Assembly: GCA_902596185.1 (NCBI GenBank)
Contig: CACJSX010000004.1
Span: forward strand, 1-57,889
Direction: 5' to 3'
DNA from: an uncultured Pelagibacteraceae bacterium
GTDB taxonomy: Bacteria > Pseudomonadota > Alphaproteobacteria > Pelagibacterales > Pelagibacteraceae
Length of the DNA stretch: 57,889 nt
The notes beneath the pieces were generated by a model that saw only the letters and a program-made list of their open reading frames with translations, did not search any database and was not told the origin of the DNA. A program made the translations under genes and the position numbers. Shown piece after piece: positions 17,052-25,431 of the stretch; the first letter of the stretch is position 1; the number at the start of each line of letters is the position of its first letter.

Positions 17052-18146
17052 TTAGCAGCCTTTGAAAGATGCAGACATATTTCTAATTAAATTGAAATAT
17101 AGATCTTTACCTGGGTCTAATGTTGCACCTAGGGGATCTAAAACACCAGTTTTAATCTTCATATCTTTTGCAACTGCATTGATAATATCAGGATTAAATT
17201 GCGGCTCTGAGAATACACAAGCTACTTTATCATGCTCGATAATTTCTCTAATTTCAGCAAGTTGTTCAGCACCAGGCATTACATCGGTATTAACAGTAAA
17301 TGCACCTAACACTTTAACATTAAATCTTTCCTCAAAATATTGATAAGCATCATGGAATACAATTGAAGAAACGCTACTACTTAAATCTGTCATTACATCA
17401 ATTGTAAGTTTATCGATTTCTTGTAAAGCTTTAGCCAAATTACTTTTATATTTAGCTTCATTTTTTGGATCATTTTCAATTAAATGTTCTGCCATTTCAT
17501 TTAACATAGTTTTTGCATTAATTGGGTCCAACCAAATGTGTGAATCAAATTCACCATGTGCATGTCCATCATGATCGTCATGCCCGTGATCGTCATGATC
17601 GTCTTCTTTTTTACCATGATCGTCATGATCGTGGTCGTGATCATCCTCTTTTTTACCATGATCGTCATGGTCGTGATCATCTTCCTTTTTACCGTGGTCG
17701 TCATGTCCTTGATCGTCATGATCGTCTTCTTTTTTGCCATGATCGTCATGTCCGTGATCGTCATGATCATGTTCGTCAAAAATATTTCTCTCTCTAAATT
17801 TTAATACTTGCAATCCTTTAGTTTCCATTAATTCAATTTTTTCTGCTTTCTTGGCAATTGAACTCAATGGTTTTTCTAAAAAACTCTCTAAATCTTCACC
17901 AACCCAGAATATTAGATCTGCATTTTGAAGCATTTTTGCGTGTGAAGGTTTCATTGCAAATCCGTGCGGAGATGCATATCCATCAACTATTAGATCAGGT
18001 TTAGCAATACCGTCCATTAAATAACTGGCTAATGAATGAATTGGTTTAATAGATGCAACTACTTTTATTTCAGCGTTTGCTGGTGTAAAGAATGTTAGAA
18101 TTGATAATATTGAGAATATAAGTGGTATTTTTTTAATATTTTTCAT
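17052..18146 (-). CDS. znuA: Zinc ABC transporter periplasmic binding protein
   Basis: Captures Zn(II) in the periplasm for ZnuBC; 364 aa with a signal peptide (about 1-25, cut after TPANA). Candidate zinc ligands are H37 (SIKPIHSL), H61 (SPHGFAMKPS), H203 (FDSHIWLDP) and the His of VFHDAYQYF. Between the second and third lies a very large His/Asp-rich loop (126-198), built from tandem HDDHGKKEDD-type units. Such loops are known in ZnuA as zinc-scavenging arms, and this one is long. The gene is divergent from znuCB-zur, sharing the Zur-like operators. Confidence 0.95.
   Translation of the reverse strand: MKNIKKIPLIFSILSILTFFTPANAEIKVVASIKPIHSLASYLMDGIAKPDLIVDGYASPHGFAMKPSHAKMLQNADLIFWVGEDLESFLEKPLSSIAKKAEKIELMETKGLQVLKFRERNIFDEHDHDDHGHDDHGKKEDDHDDQGHDDHGKKEDDHDHDDHGKKEDDHDHDHDDHGKKEDDHDDHGHDDHDGHAHGEFDSHIWLDPINAKTMLNEMAEHLIENDPKNEAKYKSNLAKALQEIDKLTIDVMTDLSSSVSSIVFHDAYQYFEERFNVKVLGAFTVNTDVMPGAEQLAEIREIIEHDKVACVFSEPQFNPDIINAVAKDMKIKTGVLDPLGATLDPGKDLYFNLIRNMSASFKGC
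17553..17771 (-). repeat. Tandem His/Asp-rich repeat inside znuA
   Basis: Encodes residues 126-198 of ZnuA. The unit HDDHGKKEDD appears four times, separated by variable HD/QG/HG steps, so unit lengths run from about 36 to 45 bp. The repetition yields long open frames on both strands that are not genes. Copy number is likely to vary between strains through slippage. Confidence 0.85.
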
Positions 18147-18165
18147 AATAAGTAATTTAATTGGT

Positions 18166-18198
18166 TGTTATAATATAACAGTATGTAATAATATAACA
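18166..18198. promoter_or_regulatory. Two Zur-like operators between znuA and znuC
   Basis: TGTTATAATATAACA (18166-18180) is a perfect odd palindrome of the alphaproteobacterial Zur-box type. A weaker copy, TGTAATAATATAACA, is at 18184-18198. They fill the 71-bp divergent spacer, and a zur gene lies at the end of the znuCB operon. Zn-bound Zur would repress both directions. Confidence 0.8.
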
Positions 18199-18217
18199 TT
18201 TACAAGTCAAGCAATTT

Positions 18218-18961
18218 ATGAGTTTAGAAAATAGTACATTAGTAAAATTAAATAACGCTGGTTTTAAACAAAATGATAAATGGCTAGTGGAAGGTGTTTC
18301 ATTAACTGTTGAAAAAGGTAAAATCGTCACTCTTATTGGTCCTAATGGTTCTGGAAAAAGCACTACAGCTAAAATTGCATTAGGAATTTACAAAAACATA
18401 GAAGGAACTGTAGAAAAATATACTAACAAAGTTGGATATGTTCCTCAAAAAATCTCAATTGATTGGACACTACCATTAAGAGTATATGATTTTATGCTTT
18501 TAACAGAAGACATAAAAGATGAAGCAATTGATGAAGCTCTTACGCTTACAGGTGTTATGCATCTTAAAAATAAAAATCTAGGGAATTTATCAGGAGGTGA
18601 ATTTCAGAGAGTTTTAATAGCTAGAGCTATTTCAAAAAAACCTGAATTATTAGTCTTAGATGAACCTGTTCAAGGTGTTGATTACACAGGAGAGATTGCA
18701 TTATATGAACTTATTAAAAAAATTTCAGATACTTTAAATTGTGGAATTTTATTAATTTCTCACGATCTACATACAGTCATGACTGCAACAGATCATGTTG
18801 TTTGTTTAAATGGTCATGTATGTTGTTCCGGAACACCAATGGATGTTGCAAAAAATAACGAGTACAAAACTCTTTTTGGGGAACAGGCTTCTCAAATTCT
18901 TTCTGTATATGAACACAAACATGATCATGTGCATTCAGAAGAAGGTATAAAGAAAAATTAA
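18218..18961 (+). CDS. znuC: Zinc ABC transporter ATPase
   Basis: Energises zinc import, 247 aa. Walker A GPNGSGKST is at 41-49; the Q-loop is in VGYVPQKIS, the signature is NLSGGEFQR, and Walker B is LLVLDEP followed by VQGVD, typical of the ZnuC/metal-chelate group. The C-terminus ends with a His cluster (EHKHDHVHSEE) that may sense or bind zinc. One base separates it from znuB. Control is by the upstream Zur-like boxes. Confidence 0.95.
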   Translation: MSLENSTLVKLNNAGFKQNDKWLVEGVSLTVEKGKIVTLIGPNGSGKSTTAKIALGIYKNIEGTVEKYTNKVGYVPQKISIDWTLPLRVYDFMLLTEDIKDEAIDEALTLTGVMHLKNKNLGNLSGGEFQRVLIARAISKKPELLVLDEPVQGVDYTGEIALYELIKKISDTLNCGILLISHDLHTVMTATDHVVCLNGHVCCSGTPMDVAKNNEYKTLFGEQASQILSVYEHKHDHVHSEEGIKKN

Positions 18962-18962
18962 T

Positions 18963-19766
18963 ATGTTAGATGATTTTTTTGTTAGAGCCTTAATTGCAGG
19001 CTTAGGTATTGCCTTAGTAACAGGACCACTTGGATGTTTTGTTGTTTGGAGAAGATTATCTTATTTTGGTGATACTTTATCACATTCGGCTTTATTAGGC
19101 GTCACGATGGCTTATTCTTTTGAACTTAATATTGCGCTATCTGTGTTTATAATTTCATCCGTAATCGCACTGATATTAATTCAGCTACAAAAAAAAACTA
19201 ATTTACCAGGGGACGCTTTGCTTGGTTTATTGGCTCATTCTTCATTAGCAGTTGGATTAGTGGTTATTGGATTTCTTACTTTTATTCGTTTTGATATTAT
19301 GGGTCTTTTATTTGGAGATATCTTAGCTGTAACAACAAATGATATATTTATTATATGGACTGGTGGAGCAGTAATTTTAACAGTTCTTAAATTGATTTGG
19401 AAACCATTGTTTGCATCTACAGTTAATTACGAATTAGCTGAGGCTGAAGGATTAAATCCTGATAGAGCAAAAGCAATATTTACTATTCTGATGGCTGCTG
19501 TAATAGCCATATCAATTAAAATGGTTGGATTATTATTGATTACTGGAATGTTAATTATACCAGCTGCAATGGCTAGAAACATATCAGACAGTCCTCAAAA
19601 GATGGTTTTATTTTCTGTAATTGGTGGTCTTTTATCAGTTTTATTAGGGTTATTTTCTTCATTAGAATTTAACACATCATCTGGTCCTTCAATAATTATG
19701 GCCGCTTTAGTATTATTTATACTCTCTTTACTTAATATTAAACAATCGATTAAATTGAAAAACTGA
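18963..19766 (+). CDS. znuB: Zinc ABC transporter permease
   Basis: ABC-3 family inner-membrane permease, 267 aa, with about eight hydrophobic segments and family blocks such as GDTLSHSALLGV near residue 40 and LLLITGMLIIPAAMAR near 195. It works with ZnuA and ZnuC. It follows znuC in the same operon and is 24 bp before zur. Confidence 0.94.
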   Translation: MLDDFFVRALIAGLGIALVTGPLGCFVVWRRLSYFGDTLSHSALLGVTMAYSFELNIALSVFIISSVIALILIQLQKKTNLPGDALLGLLAHSSLAVGLVVIGFLTFIRFDIMGLLFGDILAVTTNDIFIIWTGGAVILTVLKLIWKPLFASTVNYELAEAEGLNPDRAKAIFTILMAAVIAISIKMVGLLLITGMLIIPAAMARNISDSPQKMVLFSVIGGLLSVLLGLFSSLEFNTSSGPSIIMAALVLFILSLLNIKQSIKLKN

Positions 19767-19790
19767 TAACTAATTGATAAGAATTTAAAG

Positions 19791-20189
19791 ATGCAAAAAA
19801 TACATAACCTTTCCAAAAATCAAAAAATTATTTTTGATCTTATTGATAAATCTGGTGGGCCTATGAAAGCTTATTCAATTTTATTTAATGTTCAAAAAAA
19901 AGGAATTAAAGCGCCTTTACAAGTTTACAGAGCGTTAGATAAATTGGTTGAAATTGGAAAAATTCATAAGATCGAAAGTAGAAATGCTTTTATTGCTTGT
20001 CAAAATTCTAGCTGTCAGGTTTCAAAAGCAACCGCATTTTCAATTTGTGAAAGTTGTGAGAACGTATCTGAAATAAGTAATTCAAAACTTTCAAAATATT
20101 TATCTAATTTTTCAGACAATTCAGGAATGAAATATAGCAAATATAATTTAGAATTTTTTGGTTTATGCAAGAAATGTAAATCAAAATAA
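19791..20189 (+). CDS. zur: Zinc uptake regulator Zur (Fur family)
   Basis: Fur-family repressor, 132 aa. The winged helix lies in the first 75 residues (GGPMKAYSIL and LQVYRALDKLVEIGKIHKIES). The structural zinc site is CESC with CKKC at the C-terminus, plus C-x4-C in ACQNSSCQ. Its place at the end of znuCB and the Zur-type palindromes upstream identify it as Zur rather than Fur. Its stop overlaps the next gene's ATG. Confidence 0.92.
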   Translation: MQKIHNLSKNQKIIFDLIDKSGGPMKAYSILFNVQKKGIKAPLQVYRALDKLVEIGKIHKIESRNAFIACQNSSCQVSKATAFSICESCENVSEISNSKLSKYLSNFSDNSGMKYSKYNLEFFGLCKKCKSK

Positions 20190-21187
20190 TGAGCACTGTA
20201 TCCTTAACTTTAGACGAAATATTTGAACTAGCTAAAAAAACTCTTTTAGCTAACGGTTGTGATGATCAAACAGCATCAATACTATCAGACTTGATCAGAA
20301 ATGCTGAACGAGATGGCTCGGTATCACATGGTCTATTTAGACTACCAGCATATGTCACTGGATTAAAAAGTGGAAAGATTAATGGAAAAGGAAAACCAGA
20401 AGTAAAAAAAATATCTACATCAGTAATTAAAGTTGAAGGAAATAATTGTTTAGCACCCGTTGTATTAAATAAAGGATTACCTGAATTAGCAAAAGCTACA
20501 AAAGAAAATGGTGTTGCCGTATTAGCAATAAATAATTCACATCATATGGCTGCTATGTGGCCTGAAACAGAAAAGTTAGCAGAGGAAGGTTTAGTTGCAT
20601 TTGCTTGTACATCTTACAAGCCTGCAGTTGCACCTGCTGGTGCTATTAAACCATTATTTGGAACGAACCCAATTTCATTTGCTTGGCCACGTCCAGGTAA
20701 AACACCAGTTGTTTATGATATGGCAACTGCTTCAATGGCAATGGGAGAAGTTCAGGTTGCTAAAAGAGAAGGGCACAAAGTTCCACTTGGCACTGGTTTA
20801 ACTAAAGATGGTAAAGAAACAACTGATCCAGGTGAAATTGCTGATGGTGGAGTTTTATTACCCTTTGGTGGTTACAAAGGATCTGCAATTGCAATGATGG
20901 TAGAATTAATGGCAGGAGCATTAGTTGGAGATAATTTTAGTTTTGAAACAGCTGAAAAAGATAATAATGATGGTGGCCCTCCAAGTGGTGGTGAATTCAT
21001 ACTTGCTATTAACCCAGATAAAACCTCAGGAACTAATTGGCAAAAACATGCTGAGGAATTTTTTGAAAAAATGAAATCAATGGGTGAAGTAAGATTACCT
21101 GGAGAAAGACGTCATAAGAATAGAATGGATACTGGTCCAAGAAATATTAATGAAGAATTAGTAAATAAAATTAAATCTTTAAGCTAA
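20189..21187 (+). CDS. Ldh2-family NAD(P)-dependent oxidoreductase
   Basis: Member of the malate/L-lactate/ureidoglycolate dehydrogenase family (a non-Rossmann fold), 332 aa. Visible family blocks: RDGSVSHGLFRLPAYV near 42, AINNSHHMAAMWPETE near 115, GTNPISFAWPRP near 157, and the MATASMAMGEV and GGYKGSAIAMMVELMAG blocks. Family members reduce 2-keto acids or cyclic imines such as delta1-piperideine-2-carboxylate; the substrate here cannot be fixed. It starts on the zur stop (TAATG), so it may be read from the zinc operon, and it overlaps convergent xth by 9 bp. Confidence 0.85.
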   Translation: MSTVSLTLDEIFELAKKTLLANGCDDQTASILSDLIRNAERDGSVSHGLFRLPAYVTGLKSGKINGKGKPEVKKISTSVIKVEGNNCLAPVVLNKGLPELAKATKENGVAVLAINNSHHMAAMWPETEKLAEEGLVAFACTSYKPAVAPAGAIKPLFGTNPISFAWPRPGKTPVVYDMATASMAMGEVQVAKREGHKVPLGTGLTKDGKETTDPGEIADGGVLLPFGGYKGSAIAMMVELMAGALVGDNFSFETAEKDNNDGGPPSGGEFILAINPDKTSGTNWQKHAEEFFEKMKSMGEVRLPGERRHKNRMDTGPRNINEELVNKIKSLS

Positions 21188-21955
21188 ATTAATCTCAATA
21201 GGTGTGTGATCAGAAGGCTTTTCTCTTCCACGTGGATCTTTATTAATATTAATATCTTTAATTTGATCAATTATAGAATTTGAAACTAAAAAATGATCAA
21301 TCCTCATACCATTATTTTTTTGCCATGCACCTCTCATATAATCCCAAAATGTATATCCTTCTTTTTCTTCATGAAAATGTCTGTAGACATCGCTGAACCC
21401 AAGATTAATCATTTCTCTAAATTTTTTTCTTATTTCAAGTCGGTATAAAGCATCATCCTCAAAACTTTTAACATTATAAACATCTTCTGCTGACGGGATT
21501 ATATTAAAATCACCAGCTAAAATAATATTTGAATTTTTTTTAGATAAAGTTTTTAATTGTTTTATTAATTGATTAAGCCAATCTTTTTTATAATCATATT
21601 TTTCTGTATCTACAGGATTTCCATTAGGGGTGTAAATATTAATTAATTGTATATTTTTTTTCTTATGTTCAAATTCAGCTGAGATTATTCTTGATTGTTT
21701 TAATTTATCTTTGATTAAATCTGTTTTAATATTTTTTAATTTATTTTTTGATATAATTGCTACACCATTATAACTTTTTTGACCAAAGACATGACTTTCA
21801 TAGTCCATAGATGAAAATTCATCGTATGGAAAATTAACATCTTCAGTTTTGATTTCCTGCATCATTAAAATATCAGGTTTATATTTTAATAAATAGCTTT
21901 TGATATTATCAATTCTTGCTCTTACCGAGTTTACATTCCAAGATGAAATGAGCAT
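21179..21955 (-). CDS. xth: Exodeoxyribonuclease III
   Basis: AP endonuclease/3' exonuclease of base-excision repair, 258 aa with the start used here. The ATG at 21955 (MLISSWNVNSVRARI) overlaps the stop of the Fe-S carrier gene as TAATG. A start 30 bp upstream would add ten hydrophobic residues with no family match, so I reject it. Catalytic blocks seen: LMMQEIKTED, AGDFNIIPS, RIDHFLVS and the final SDHTPIEI. Confidence 0.93.
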   Translation of the reverse strand: MLISSWNVNSVRARIDNIKSYLLKYKPDILMMQEIKTEDVNFPYDEFSSMDYESHVFGQKSYNGVAIISKNKLKNIKTDLIKDKLKQSRIISAEFEHKKKNIQLINIYTPNGNPVDTEKYDYKKDWLNQLIKQLKTLSKKNSNIILAGDFNIIPSAEDVYNVKSFEDDALYRLEIRKKFREMINLGFSDVYRHFHEEKEGYTFWDYMRGAWQKNNGMRIDHFLVSNSIIDQIKDININKDPRGREKPSDHTPIEINLA

Positions 21956-22272
21956 TAAAGTGAGAAGGAAACTCCACAACCACATGAAGATTTGGTTTGC
22001 GGATTAGATATCTTGAATTGTTCACCAATTAGTTCAGAAACATAATCAACTTCAGACCCTTTAAGCAAATCAGCTGAAGTTTTATCAATTAAAATATTTT
22101 GATAATTTAAATCATCATCTTGTTTTGATTTATCAAATGTAAATTCATATTGAAAACCAGAACATCCTCCACCTTTGATAGCGATTCTGAAGAATGATCC
22201 TTTGTCTTTTTTTGCTAACAAATTATCTATTTGTTTTAACGCTTTATCCGTAAATTTAATTTCTTTAATCAT
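21955..22272 (-). CDS. erpA: A-type iron-sulfur carrier protein (ErpA/IscA family)
   Basis: Fe-S cluster carrier, 105 aa, normal length, with the three conserved cysteines C37 (GGGCSGFQY) and C97/C99 (SSCGCGVSF). It delivers clusters to apo-enzymes; ilvD in this window is one enzyme needing them. It is the first gene of a two-gene operon with xth and divergent from dgt. ErpA versus IscA cannot be settled by motif alone. Confidence 0.92.
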   Translation of the reverse strand: MIKEIKFTDKALKQIDNLLAKKDKGSFFRIAIKGGGCSGFQYEFTFDKSKQDDDLNYQNILIDKTSADLLKGSEVDYVSELIGEQFKISNPQTKSSCGCGVSFSL

Positions 22273-22322
22273 GCCTGAACACTGATATTACTAATATAAT
22301 ACTTAATTATTTAAATTAAAGG

Positions 22323-23441
22323 ATGAAAAAAGACACTTTGTTAGGCGTATTTAAAAGTAAGGGTAGACTTAATAAAGAAGCTAATTCAAAATATAGATCT
22401 CCTTTTCAACGAGACAGGGATCGTATAATTCACAGCGCATCATTTAGAAGATTAAAGCACAAAACCCAAGTATTTGTTAACACAGAAGGGGATCATTTCA
22501 GAACAAGGATTACTCATTCCATAGAAGTTGCTCAAATAGCAAGATCAATTGCAAAATACCTTAAATTAAACGAAGATTTAGCTGAAACCTTGAGTCTTGC
22601 TCATGATTTAGGTCACACCCCATTTGGTCATGCAGGAGAGGATGCTCTAGATGAATGTATGGAAAACTATGGAGGTTTCGATCATAATCTTCAGACACTA
22701 AGAATCGTAATGTTTTTAGAGAATAAATATTTCAAATTTGCTGGACTAAATTTAACTCTTGAAACTTTGGAAGGACTTTTAAAACATAACGGACCAGTAG
22801 ATGATCTAAGCATGATCAACAAACTTATTGGATCAAAAGTTTTCAAAAACAAGATTTATTTTAATACTTATCCATCATTAGAAGCTCAAATATCAGCTAT
22901 ATCAGATGATATTGCATATAATAATCATGATATTCAGGATGGAATTAAAGCAAATCTATTTAAACTTGAAGAATTAGTTGAATTAGATTTTTTTAAAGAC
23001 ATTTATCAAAAATATAAAAATAAAATTAATAAAAAAAATTATAAAATTGCTATTTATCAAATCATCAGAGACTCTATTGATATTATGATTAGAGATTTGC
23101 TAAGTAATACAGAAAAAAATATTAAAAAATTAAAAATTAAGTCATTAAAAGATGTGTCAAAATCAAATCAATTAATAGTTTCTTTTTCAGATAAAATACA
23201 AAATTCAGAGCAAGAAATCAGATCATTTTTAAGACATAGAATGTATGACAATAAATCGGTGCTTAATAAGAATCAAAGAGGTAAAATGATAATTAAGAAA
23301 TTATTTAAAATAATTAAATCAAACCCAAGAAAATTTCTTACTAAAGAGCAATTGACTAAAGACAAATATAGAGCTATTTCAGATTTTATATCTGGTATGA
23401 CGGATAGATACGCAATTAACCTTTATAACGATAATAAATGA
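22323..23441 (+). CDS. dgt: Deoxyguanosinetriphosphate triphosphohydrolase-like protein
   Basis: HD-domain dNTP triphosphohydrolase, 372 aa. The metal site includes H65 (RITHSIEVA) and H94-D95 (LAHDLGHTPFGH), with the upstream FQRDRDRIIHSASFRRLKHKTQVF block and the ISDDIAYNNHDIQDG segment. It controls dNTP pools. It overlaps argS by 4 bp. The erpA/xth-dgt-argS neighbourhood is common in Alphaproteobacteria. Confidence 0.93.
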   Translation: MKKDTLLGVFKSKGRLNKEANSKYRSPFQRDRDRIIHSASFRRLKHKTQVFVNTEGDHFRTRITHSIEVAQIARSIAKYLKLNEDLAETLSLAHDLGHTPFGHAGEDALDECMENYGGFDHNLQTLRIVMFLENKYFKFAGLNLTLETLEGLLKHNGPVDDLSMINKLIGSKVFKNKIYFNTYPSLEAQISAISDDIAYNNHDIQDGIKANLFKLEELVELDFFKDIYQKYKNKINKKNYKIAIYQIIRDSIDIMIRDLLSNTEKNIKKLKIKSLKDVSKSNQLIVSFSDKIQNSEQEIRSFLRHRMYDNKSVLNKNQRGKMIIKKLFKIIKSNPRKFLTKEQLTKDKYRAISDFISGMTDRYAINLYNDNK

Positions 23442-25171
23442 ATATTTTTGAATTATATTTAGATAAAATAAAATCAATTATTGTTGAACTTAGTAAAAAA
23501 AATCAACTTATCGTTCCAGAAAGTTTCAATGGTATTAATGCGGAAATACCGCCTCCAAAATTTAATTGTGATATTTCAACTAATGTTGCAATGGTTTTAT
23601 CCAAACTAAACAAAACTTCTCCAATAGAATTGGCAGAAAAACTTGCACCAGAAATCAAAAATAGCGATGATCAAATAGACAATATATCCGTTGCCAAACC
23701 TGGTTTCATAAATATTAAATTTAAGCAATCTTTTTGGTCAAACTTTATTAAAGAAATTATTGATAACGCTGAAACATTTGGAATTAATGAGAAAGAGAAA
23801 AAAAATAATTACTTAGTCGAATTCGTATCAGCTAATCCCACAGGACCCTTGCATGTTGGTCACTGTAGAGGAGCTATTTTAGGCGATGTTATTTCTAATG
23901 TGTTAATATTTAATAAGCACAACGTTACAAAAGAGTATTATGTTAATGATTATGGTAATCAAATTATAAATTTTACAAAATCAGTATATTTTAGAATTAG
24001 AGAAATAAAGTTTAACGAAACTTTTTCTCAAGATAATCCTGATTTGTATCCAGGGGATTATTTAATCGATTTTGCGAAAAATATAGTTTCAAATAATTCA
24101 GATCTAAATTTTGATAATTATGATCAAATAAGCGATAAGTTAACAGCTTTATCTATAGAACAAGCTCTACTTTTAATTAAAAAAAACCTTAAGAGCTTAG
24201 GAATTAACCACGATAATTTTGTTAGTGAAAAAAGCATTGTTTTAAACAAAGAAGTAGAAAGTGTAATAAAATTTTTAGAAAAGAATAATTTTGTATACAG
24301 AGGAAAAATTAACGCTCCAGCAGGAGAAGACAATAAAAACTGGGTAGAACGAGAACAGTTACTTTTTAAATCTACTGATTTTGGTGATGATAAAGATAGA
24401 GCGTTGCAAAAATCAGATGGAGCTTGGACTTATTTTGCAAGTGATGTTGCTTATCATAAAAATAAAGTAGATCGTAAATTTGATTATTTAATAAATATTC
24501 TTGGTGCAGATCATGCTGGCTATATCAAAAGAATCTCATCCTCAGTTGAAGCTTTATCAGGAAAAAAAGATAAATTGATTTGTAAAATTAGTCAGCTTGT
24601 AAAATTAATTAAAGATAACAAACCATTTAAAATGTCTAAAAGAAAGGGTGACTACATTACCGTTGATGATTTAATTGAAGAAGTTGGAAAAGATGCAACT
24701 AGATTTATCATGCTCAACAGAAGTAGTGATGTGGAATTAGATTTTGATTTTGATGCTGTAAAAGAAAAATCGAAAGATAATCCATTGTATTACGTTCAAT
24801 ATTGTTATGCCAGAATTTCATCTGTCTTTAGACATATTGATAAAGATTTAAATTCAAAAATTGAATTAGATGATTTTAGTTTTGAATACTCAAATGATGA
24901 GATCAAAATTTTAAAAAAGATTTCAGAATGGCCTAAATGTATCGATACAGCTAGTTCAAAATTAGAACCACATAGAATACCTGTTTATTTATATGATCTT
25001 GCCTCAGAATTTCACTCCTATTGGAATCTTGGTAAACAAAACCCAGAAAAAAGATTTATTAATGAGCAAAAAACAGTTTCACCGGATAAATTAATTTTTT
25101 TAAAAGCAATATCTAATGTTGTAAAATCAGGAATGAATATAGTTGGTGTAGACACACCAGATAAAATGTAA
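23438..25171 (+). CDS. argS: Arginyl-tRNA synthetase
   Basis: Class I synthetase, 577 aa. HIGH is HVGH at 139-142 inside SANPTGPLHVGH; the KMSKS loop is KMSKR at 398-402. The N-terminal tRNA-contact domain and the C-terminal DALR-type anticodon domain are both recognisable. It overlaps dgt by 4 bp and the next gene by 1 bp. Confidence 0.97.
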   Translation: MNIFELYLDKIKSIIVELSKKNQLIVPESFNGINAEIPPPKFNCDISTNVAMVLSKLNKTSPIELAEKLAPEIKNSDDQIDNISVAKPGFINIKFKQSFWSNFIKEIIDNAETFGINEKEKKNNYLVEFVSANPTGPLHVGHCRGAILGDVISNVLIFNKHNVTKEYYVNDYGNQIINFTKSVYFRIREIKFNETFSQDNPDLYPGDYLIDFAKNIVSNNSDLNFDNYDQISDKLTALSIEQALLLIKKNLKSLGINHDNFVSEKSIVLNKEVESVIKFLEKNNFVYRGKINAPAGEDNKNWVEREQLLFKSTDFGDDKDRALQKSDGAWTYFASDVAYHKNKVDRKFDYLINILGADHAGYIKRISSSVEALSGKKDKLICKISQLVKLIKDNKPFKMSKRKGDYITVDDLIEEVGKDATRFIMLNRSSDVELDFDFDAVKEKSKDNPLYYVQYCYARISSVFRHIDKDLNSKIELDDFSFEYSNDEIKILKKISEWPKCIDTASSKLEPHRIPVYLYDLASEFHSYWNLGKQNPEKRFINEQKTVSPDKLIFLKAISNVVKSGMNIVGVDTPDKM

Positions 25172-25431
25172 TGCTAAAAGAAATTAAGTATTTAATCTTT
25201 ATTTTTGTAATTGCTTTATTTATTTTTTTGACTGGTAGATATTATTTTTCAGACGAAAATAAAAAAAAATCATACAGATCTTATAAAAAAAATGATGAAA
25301 AAATTAAATTATATTCAAAAAATTTACCTGTTTTGGAAAACGACACACAAAATGTAATAGAATACGTTAAGCAAACAAACAAAAAAAAGAAAAAAAAGTT
25401 TAATTTTTGGAAACTTTTAGAGAATGATTAA
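25171..25431 (+). CDS. Short membrane-anchored protein in the argS-nagZ slot
   Basis: 86 aa: one N-terminal membrane segment (about 7-22) followed by a very Lys/Asn-rich tail, ending in KKKKKKFNFWK. In many Alphaproteobacteria this position holds a SPOR-domain protein; here the SPOR domain is missing, so this looks like a reduced remnant. It is joined to argS by a 1-bp overlap and to nagZ by 8 bp. Function unknown. Confidence 0.65.
   Translation: MLKEIKYLIFIFVIALFIFLTGRYYFSDENKKKSYRSYKKNDEKIKLYSKNLPVLENDTQNVIEYVKQTNKKKKKKFNFWKLLEND

Noticed and set aside
17553..17771. CRISPR-like array
   Set aside because: The repeats are coding, in-frame His/Asp codons with no unique spacers and no cas genes nearby.
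17501..17804. Several frames rich in Met/Thr/Ile or His/Arg/Asp overlapping znuA
   Set aside because: They arise from the tandem repeat read in other frames and on the other strand; znuA explains the DNA fully.
21955..21985. Upstream start for xth adding ten hydrophobic residues
   Set aside because: Exonuclease III begins at MLISSWNVNS-type sequence, and the TAATG overlap with the Fe-S carrier gene gives the natural start.
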